Below the pieces are notes generated by a model. The model saw only the letters and a program-made list of their open reading frames with translations. It was not told the DNA's origin and did no database searches. This document shows positions 38,764-44,471 of a stretch of DNA of 44,471 nucleotides, piece by piece (position 1 is the stretch's first letter; the number at the start of each line of letters is the position of its first letter). Origin of the DNA: Geobacteraceae bacterium (GTDB lineage: Bacteria > Desulfobacterota > Desulfuromonadia > Desulfuromonadales > BM103); the NCBI GenBank assembly GCA_024640545.1, contig JAHEEU010000003.1:1-44471 (forward strand), in the 5' to 3' direction. The position numbers and the translations under genes were made by a program.

Positions 38764-40110
38764 ATGATGAGACCTCTTCGTTATCTGATAATGGCCCTGA
38801 TGCTGCTCGGCTCAACGACCCCGGCCCGGGCCGTTGAGCAGGTGACTCTTACCGAGGCCCTGGCCGCGACCCTGAGCGAGCGCCCCATGCTGCAGGCCAG
38901 CGCTGCCGAGGTGGCCGCCGCGGAGGCCGCCGCAAAGGCGCAGACGAGCCGATACCTGCCTCGCCTGAGCCTGAGCGAACGCTTCGTGCGCACCAATGAA
39001 CCGGCCGGCAGCCTCTTTGCCAACCTGAACCAGAAGCGTTTTGAGTTGAGTCAGGATGCCGACGCATACAACGATCCGCCGGCACGCAGCAACTTCGAAA
39101 CCCGCCTGACCATCAGTCAGCCACTCTTTGATCCAGACCTCAAGTTTGACCGGGAGCGTGCGGCACTCGACCGGGATGCGACCAGCGCCCTGCACGGCCG
39201 GCACCGCGAGGAGGCGGTGCTGGCAACCCTGGTGGCCTACCTAGCCGTGCAGCAGGGCCACGCCCGGCAAGGGTGGGCCGAGCAGTCGCTGGCCGAAGCC
39301 GAAGAGTTGCTGTCCATGGCCCGTGAACGCGAGATGGCCGGGACGGGGCTGCATGCCGACACCCTGCGCAGCGAGGTCCTGCGCAACGACGGCCGCAGGC
39401 AGCTGCTGGCCGCACGCAACAGCGTGCAAAGCGCGCAGCGCCGTCTGGCTCTGACGATCGGCCGGGCCGGCGGGCTGGTCGATATCGCCGCAGCGGCACC
39501 AAACGACCTCATTCCTAGTCCCGATGCTGTGGCCGTCATGCAGCGTGGTGATCTTGCCGCCATGGCCAAGACCGTCGCCGGGGCCGAACTTGCGGCCCAA
39601 CAACAGAAGGCCACCTACCTGCCGCGCATCGGGCTGCAGGCGTCCTACTTCTGGAACGAGAACGACCTGAGCTTCTCCGACGAAGCCGACGCCTGGAGCG
39701 TCAGCGCCGGCCTGGAGTGGTTGATCTTCGATGCCGGTGAACGCTCCAGCGCCCTGGCCGGCGCCCGCGCCCGACAACTCGCCCTCGAGCACCGGCAGCG
39801 CGAACAGGATCGCCAGGCCCGGCTCGCCGTCGCCGAGGCCGTTCAACTGGCAGATGAAGCCGTGGCCCAGCTGGAGTTGGCGCAAAGCTCTCTGGCCGCC
39901 GCCGAGGCCAGCCGCGAGCTCGTCGCCCAGCGCTACGCCGCCGGCCTGGCCACGATGTCGGACCTGCTCGCCGTGCAGACCGAACTGGCCCGGGTACGCA
40001 GTGAACTGGCTGCGGCCGAAACCGGCCTGATCGCAGCGCGCGCGAATATTTACTATGAGCAGGGCACCCTGTTGCAGGCCCTGCTCCCCGAAAGCGAGGC
40101 CCGTCCATGA
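38764..40110 (+). CDS. TolC-family outer membrane efflux protein
   Basis: Signal peptide MMRPLRYLIMALMLLGSTTPARA; coiled-coil repeats; YLPRLSLSERF, ARSNFETRLTISQPLFD. Confidence 0.9.
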   Translation: MMRPLRYLIMALMLLGSTTPARAVEQVTLTEALAATLSERPMLQASAAEVAAAEAAAKAQTSRYLPRLSLSERFVRTNEPAGSLFANLNQKRFELSQDADAYNDPPARSNFETRLTISQPLFDPDLKFDRERAALDRDATSALHGRHREEAVLATLVAYLAVQQGHARQGWAEQSLAEAEELLSMAREREMAGTGLHADTLRSEVLRNDGRRQLLAARNSVQSAQRRLALTIGRAGGLVDIAAAAPNDLIPSPDAVAVMQRGDLAAMAKTVAGAELAAQQQKATYLPRIGLQASYFWNENDLSFSDEADAWSVSAGLEWLIFDAGERSSALAGARARQLALEHRQREQDRQARLAVAEAVQLADEAVAQLELAQSSLAAAEASRELVAQRYAAGLATMSDLLAVQTELARVRSELAAAETGLIAARANIYYEQGTLLQALLPESEARP

Positions 40111-41213
40111 TTCGACTGCTTCTCACACTGACCGCCCTGCTGACCATGACTGGCTGCGGAGAGCGCATCGAACCGGGGCAGACGACCGATCAGCCTGCGA
40201 CGGTGAGCGGGCTGACCACCACGGTGGTCGAGCCGGTTGCCGTGCCGGCGCGCTATGCTCTGCCGGGGACCCTCGAGAGCACCGACCGCGGACTGCTGAC
40301 GGCCAGGATTCCCGGTCAGGTAGACCAGATCTTGGTGAGCAAGGGGCAGGTCGTCAAGTCAGGCGACACCCTGCTGACCCTGAGCGGCGAAACGGCAAGC
40401 AGCGAGCTGCAATCCGCCGCATCCGCAGCAACGGCCGCCGAACGACGCCTGGCGGAAGCCGAAACCAATCACAAGCTGGCCGCAGCGACTTATGCGCGCT
40501 TCGTCAAGCTGCGCGACGCCCGTGCGGTCACCCCCCATGAGTTCGACCAGGTCGAGGCCGAGCGCGATGCCGCCGCAGAGCGGCTCGGTGCGGCCAAAGC
40601 CGCCCTGGCGGCCAGCCGGGCCCAGCGCGACAGCGCCCGGACCCTGGCCGAGCAGGCCAGGATCAGGGCTCCCTACGCCGCCACGGTCGCCGAAATCGTG
40701 GTCGACGCCGGCAGCACCGTGCTGCCGGGCTCGCCCCTGCTGCAGCTTGACCGCAGCGGGCCACTGCTGGTCCGGGTCGCGCTTCCCGAAAGCCTAGCCA
40801 CCCGCCATAAGCTCGGCGACCGTTTCCGGGTCGCGCTCCCGACCCTGAACAAGGAGTTGACCGGAACCCTCTCGGAACTGCTGCCGAGCGCCGACCCCGG
40901 CTCGCGCACCATCACGGCGTGGCTCGCCCTGCCCGAAGATCCCACCCTGAAAAACGGGCTGTTCGCCCGGGTGCTCATGCCCGAAGACACCGGCATGACG
41001 ACCCTCATGATCCCCATGCCGGCGGTCGTCACCCGCGGTCAGTTGACCGGGGTCTACGTGGTCGAGAGCGACATCCTGCATTACCGCCTGGTGCGGACCG
41101 GAACCGTGCACGGCGACCAGGTTGAAATTCTCTCGGGGCTTGAGGCCGGTGAAGAGATCGTCACCGGGGATTCGGCCAGGGCCCGTCACGGGGCACGCCT
41201 GGAGCGCAACTGA
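40107..41213 (+). CDS. RND efflux periplasmic adaptor (membrane fusion protein)
   Basis: Lipobox LLTMTGC; GLLTARIPGQVDQILVSKGQVVKSGDTLLTLS; RIRAPYAATVAEIVVDAGSTVLPGSPLLQLDRSGPLLVRV; ATGA overlap with tolC. Confidence 0.93.
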   Translation: MIRLLLTLTALLTMTGCGERIEPGQTTDQPATVSGLTTTVVEPVAVPARYALPGTLESTDRGLLTARIPGQVDQILVSKGQVVKSGDTLLTLSGETASSELQSAASAATAAERRLAEAETNHKLAAATYARFVKLRDARAVTPHEFDQVEAERDAAAERLGAAKAALAASRAQRDSARTLAEQARIRAPYAATVAEIVVDAGSTVLPGSPLLQLDRSGPLLVRVALPESLATRHKLGDRFRVALPTLNKELTGTLSELLPSADPGSRTITAWLALPEDPTLKNGLFARVLMPEDTGMTTLMIPMPAVVTRGQLTGVYVVESDILHYRLVRTGTVHGDQVEILSGLEAGEEIVTGDSARARHGARLERN

Positions 41214-44200
41214 TGAGCAGTCAGAAGCACTCGCTGCCATCCCGAATCGTCGCCCGTTTCCTCGAAGGCAACCTGTCGACCATCCTGATCATCCTCTCGG
41301 TGATCGCGGGGGTTGTCGCCCTGGCCCTGACCCCCCGCGAAGAAGAACCGCAGATCGTCGTGCCGCTGGCCGACGTCTACGTGCATATGCCGGGCGCCAG
41401 CGCTGCCGAAGTGGAGAAGCAGGTCGCCACCCGCCTGGAGAAGCTGCTCTGGCAGGTCGACGGCGTCGAGTACGTCTATTCCATGTCCCGCCCCGACCTG
41501 GCGATCGTCACCGCCCGCTTCTATGTCGGCGAGGACCGCATCCAGTCTCTGGTCAAGCTGCACAACAAGATTTCCACGCACACCGACATCGTCCCCCCCG
41601 GGGTAGACGGCTGGGTCATCAAGCCGGTGGAAGTCGACGACGTGCCGATCGTCAACCTGACCCTCTTTTCCGACCAGGCCTCCGACCACGAGCTGCGCCG
41701 GGTTGCCGAAGAAGTCGTCGACCGGCTGCAGGCGGTCAAGAACACCTCGGTGACGACGATGATCGGCGGCCGGCCGCGCATGCTGCGGGTGGCCTTCGAT
41801 CCGGCGGCAGCCGCAGCCCGCCACCTCGACCTGTTGAGCGTCCACCAGGCCCTGGCCGGAGCCAATCTCGAGCTCCCCGCGGGGAGCTTTCAGCAGAACA
41901 ATGCCGAACTGCTCGTCCGGGGTGGAAGCTTCTTCAGCAACGCCGATGAGGTCGCCGACCTAGTGGTCGGCGTCCACGGCGACCGTCCGGTCTTCCTGCG
42001 CGATATCGCCAAAATCGAAGACTCCGCCGCCGAGACCACCAGTTATACGCGCATGCGCTTCGGCCCGGCCGCCGGCGTCAGCGAAGCGGCGGCTGATGGC
42101 TACAACGCGGTGCATATCGCCGTCGCCAAGCAGAAGGGCACCAATGCTGTGGTGGTGGCCGAAGATGTCATCACCGCGGTCGACAGCCTCAAGGGAGTGG
42201 TCATCCCGCCGGAGATCCAGGTCCGGGTGACGCGCAACTACGGCGAGACCGCCAACCACAAGGTCAACGAGCTGATGATGCACCTGACCATCGCCGTGGT
42301 GACCGTGCTGGCCCTGGTGCTGTTCGCCCTCGGCTGGCGCGAGGCGCTGGTGGTGGCCGTCTCGATCCCGATCATCTACTCCCTGACCCTGCTGGTGAAC
42401 TTCTGGTTCGGCTATACCATCAACCGGGTGACCCTGTTCGCCCTGGTGCTGGCCCTGGGCCTGCTGGTCGACGACCCGATCGTCGACGTGGAGAACATCT
42501 ACCGCCATTTCAAAATGAAGAAGGAGCCGCCGCGCGATGCGGTGCTGACTGCGATCGACGAGGTGCGGCCGCCGGTGATCCTGGCCACCCTGGCGGTCAT
42601 CCTGTCGTTTTTGCCGATGCTCTTCATCACCGGCATGATGGGGCCCTACATGCGGCCGATGGCGATCAACCTGCCGCTGACCATGCTCATGTCGCTGCTG
42701 GTCGCCTTCACCATCACCCCCTGGATGAGCTACCACGTCCTGAAAGGGGAGTACGGCAAAGGCGATCACGGCGAGTTCGTCCTCGAGGAGAGCCGCACCT
42801 ACCGGGTCTACCGAAAGCTGCTCGACCCCTTTCTGGCCAGCCGCGGCAAAGCCTGGCTGCTGGTCGGCACGGTGATCGTCCTGCTCTTCGCCTCGATGGC
42901 GCTCCCCGCCCTCGGTCTGGTGCCGATGAAGATGCTTCCCTTCGACAACAAGAACGAGTTCCAGCTGGTGGTCGATCTTGACGAGGGCCGCACGCTGGAG
43001 GAGACCGACCGTACGGTACGGGCCCTCGAGGACTACCTGGTGACGGTCAACGAGGTCACGGACGTGTCCTCCTACGTCGGCACCGCCAGCGCCATGGACT
43101 TCAACGGCATGGTCCGCCACTACTACCTGCGCCAGGCGCCCAACCTGGCAGACCTGCGCATCAACCTGGTCGGCAAGGGAGCGCGCTCCCAGCAGAGCCA
43201 TGACATCACCCTGCGCCTGCGCAACGATCTGACCCGGATCGCCGAAGCGCACGGGGCCCGCCTGAAGATCGTCGAAGTCCCCCCCGGTCCGCCGGTCATC
43301 GCCACCCTGGTCGGCGAAGTCTACGGCGATCCCGGCACCCCTTACAGCCGGCAGGTGGATGCCGCCGGGTTGATTGCCGCGCGCATGGCCGCCGAAGACA
43401 AGGTGGTCGACGTGGACGACACGGTAGAGTACCCGCAGCCCCGCTATCGCTTCGTGCCCGACCGCAGCAAGGCGGCCCTGGCCGGGGTCACGGACGCCGA
43501 GATTGCCCGGACCCTGCGCCTGGCCTTGAGCGGCGAGCAGGTGGGGACGCTGCACGTGCCGACCGAACGCAACCCCCTGCACATCGAGCTGCGCATGGAC
43601 CGGGCCGCTCGCTCCTCGCTGGAAGCACTGAACAGCCTGCAGGTGCGCGGCACCGACGGCAACCTGGTGCCGCTCGGCGAACTGGGCGTGTTCCAGGCGG
43701 AAACGCTGGAGCCGACCATCTACCACAAGAACCTCGAGCGGGTGGTCTACGTGTTCGGCGAGATGGCCGGGCGCAGCCCGGTCAACGCGATCCTGAACAT
43801 CGGCGGCCATTTCGACGACCATCCCCTGCCGGAGGGGACCCGGGTGGTCTGGAGCGGCGAAGGCGAGTGGAAGATCACCCTCGACGTCTTCCGCGACCTG
43901 GGGCTGGCATTCGGCGCCGCCCTGGTGCTGATTTACATCCTGCTGATCCTGGAAACCGGTTCCTACGCCATGCCGCTGATCATCATGGGTGCCATACCTT
44001 TGACCATGATCGGCATCATGCCCGGCTTCTGGCTGCTCAACCTGCTGCTCGACCACCCGGTGGGCGGCTACCAGACGCCGGTCTTCTTCACGGCGACCGC
44101 GATGATCGGCATGATCGCCCTGGCCGGCATCGTGGTGCGCAACTCGATCATCCTGATCGACTTCATCCACCATGCCCTCAAGCGCGGCGTGCCGCTGCGT

Positions 44201-44434
44201 GAAGCGCTGGTGGAAAGCGGCGCCGTCCGCCTGCGGCCGATCCTGCTGACTGCCGGAGCCGCCCTGCTCGGCAACTGGGTCATCACCCTCGACCCGATCT
44301 TCTCCGGACTGGCCTGGTCGATCATCTTCGGCGTCTTCGCCTCCACCGCGTTCACCCTGATCGTCATCCCCGTGGTCTACTGGCTGATCTACGGCCGCGA
44401 CCCGGAAACCCATGCAAGGAGATTCCAGTCATGA
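41213..44434 (+). CDS. RND efflux permease (AcrB/HAE1-like)
   Basis: 1073 aa; FALVLALGLLVDDPIVDVENIYRHF, PPVILATLAVILSFLPMLFITGMMGPYMRPMA, GIVVRNSIILIDFIHHALKRG; overlaps the adaptor stop. Confidence 0.95.
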   Translation: MSSQKHSLPSRIVARFLEGNLSTILIILSVIAGVVALALTPREEEPQIVVPLADVYVHMPGASAAEVEKQVATRLEKLLWQVDGVEYVYSMSRPDLAIVTARFYVGEDRIQSLVKLHNKISTHTDIVPPGVDGWVIKPVEVDDVPIVNLTLFSDQASDHELRRVAEEVVDRLQAVKNTSVTTMIGGRPRMLRVAFDPAAAAARHLDLLSVHQALAGANLELPAGSFQQNNAELLVRGGSFFSNADEVADLVVGVHGDRPVFLRDIAKIEDSAAETTSYTRMRFGPAAGVSEAAADGYNAVHIAVAKQKGTNAVVVAEDVITAVDSLKGVVIPPEIQVRVTRNYGETANHKVNELMMHLTIAVVTVLALVLFALGWREALVVAVSIPIIYSLTLLVNFWFGYTINRVTLFALVLALGLLVDDPIVDVENIYRHFKMKKEPPRDAVLTAIDEVRPPVILATLAVILSFLPMLFITGMMGPYMRPMAINLPLTMLMSLLVAFTITPWMSYHVLKGEYGKGDHGEFVLEESRTYRVYRKLLDPFLASRGKAWLLVGTVIVLLFASMALPALGLVPMKMLPFDNKNEFQLVVDLDEGRTLEETDRTVRALEDYLVTVNEVTDVSSYVGTASAMDFNGMVRHYYLRQAPNLADLRINLVGKGARSQQSHDITLRLRNDLTRIAEAHGARLKIVEVPPGPPVIATLVGEVYGDPGTPYSRQVDAAGLIAARMAAEDKVVDVDDTVEYPQPRYRFVPDRSKAALAGVTDAEIARTLRLALSGEQVGTLHVPTERNPLHIELRMDRAARSSLEALNSLQVRGTDGNLVPLGELGVFQAETLEPTIYHKNLERVVYVFGEMAGRSPVNAILNIGGHFDDHPLPEGTRVVWSGEGEWKITLDVFRDLGLAFGAALVLIYILLILETGSYAMPLIIMGAIPLTMIGIMPGFWLLNLLLDHPVGGYQTPVFFTATAMIGMIALAGIVVRNSIILIDFIHHALKRGVPLREALVESGAVRLRPILLTAGAALLGNWVITLDPIFSGLAWSIIFGVFASTAFTLIVIPVVYWLIYGRDPETHARRFQS

Positions 44435-44471
44435 CCGTCAACCGTTACCTGCGCCTGATCGCCGGCTTCTT
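44431..44471 (+). CDS. Start of a small membrane protein, possibly DUF2892 (truncated by window end)
   Basis: ATGA overlap with the RND permease; MTVNRYLRLIAGFF is typical of DUF2892 N-termini. Confidence 0.5.
   Translation, partial: MTVNRYLRLIAGF

Noticed and set aside
41960-44413. 817-aa minus-strand ORF antisense to the RND permease
   Set aside because: Composition is H/Q/D/G-rich, typical of a shadow ORF opposite a GC3-rich gene; no recognisable domain and fully overlaps a well-supported CDS.

Overview
44.5 kb of GC-rich bacterial chromosome. Gene content and protein sequences resemble Desulfuromonadales/Geobacter-type Deltaproteobacteria; this lineage is inferred, with no database search. 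About 40 protein-coding genes can be supported. They include: the end of a paaK-livK aromatic-acid cluster; a flavin reductase; a lytic transglycosylase; a DEAD-box helicase; a transglutaminase; a LysR regulator; a VWA protein with a histidine kinase/response regulator pair; an MlaA-MlaC-RND lipid-transport operon; two tandem AEC transporters; GlgX; MgtC; a GGDEF protein; a PEP-CTERM/FeeM-type N-acyltransferase; a PAS histidine kinase; a DUF6515/DUF2092 pair; DUF4301; a universal stress protein; a DctPQM TRAP transporter; and a TolC/MFP/RND efflux operon. The most notable finding is a gene absent from the supplied ORF track, an ArsC/thioredoxin-like selenoprotein at 20707-21045. Its in-frame UGA sits in a UTSC redox motif and is followed by a bacterial SECIS-like hairpin. 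Just downstream is an exported protein combining a CxxC redoxin domain, a CxxCH motif and an FMN-attachment-like motif. The second is a GGDEF protein at 26317-27645 whose base-specificity pocket carries the Asp-to-Ser change diagnostic of Hypr cyclic GMP-AMP synthases. No tRNA, rRNA, CRISPR array or intact mobile element was recognised.
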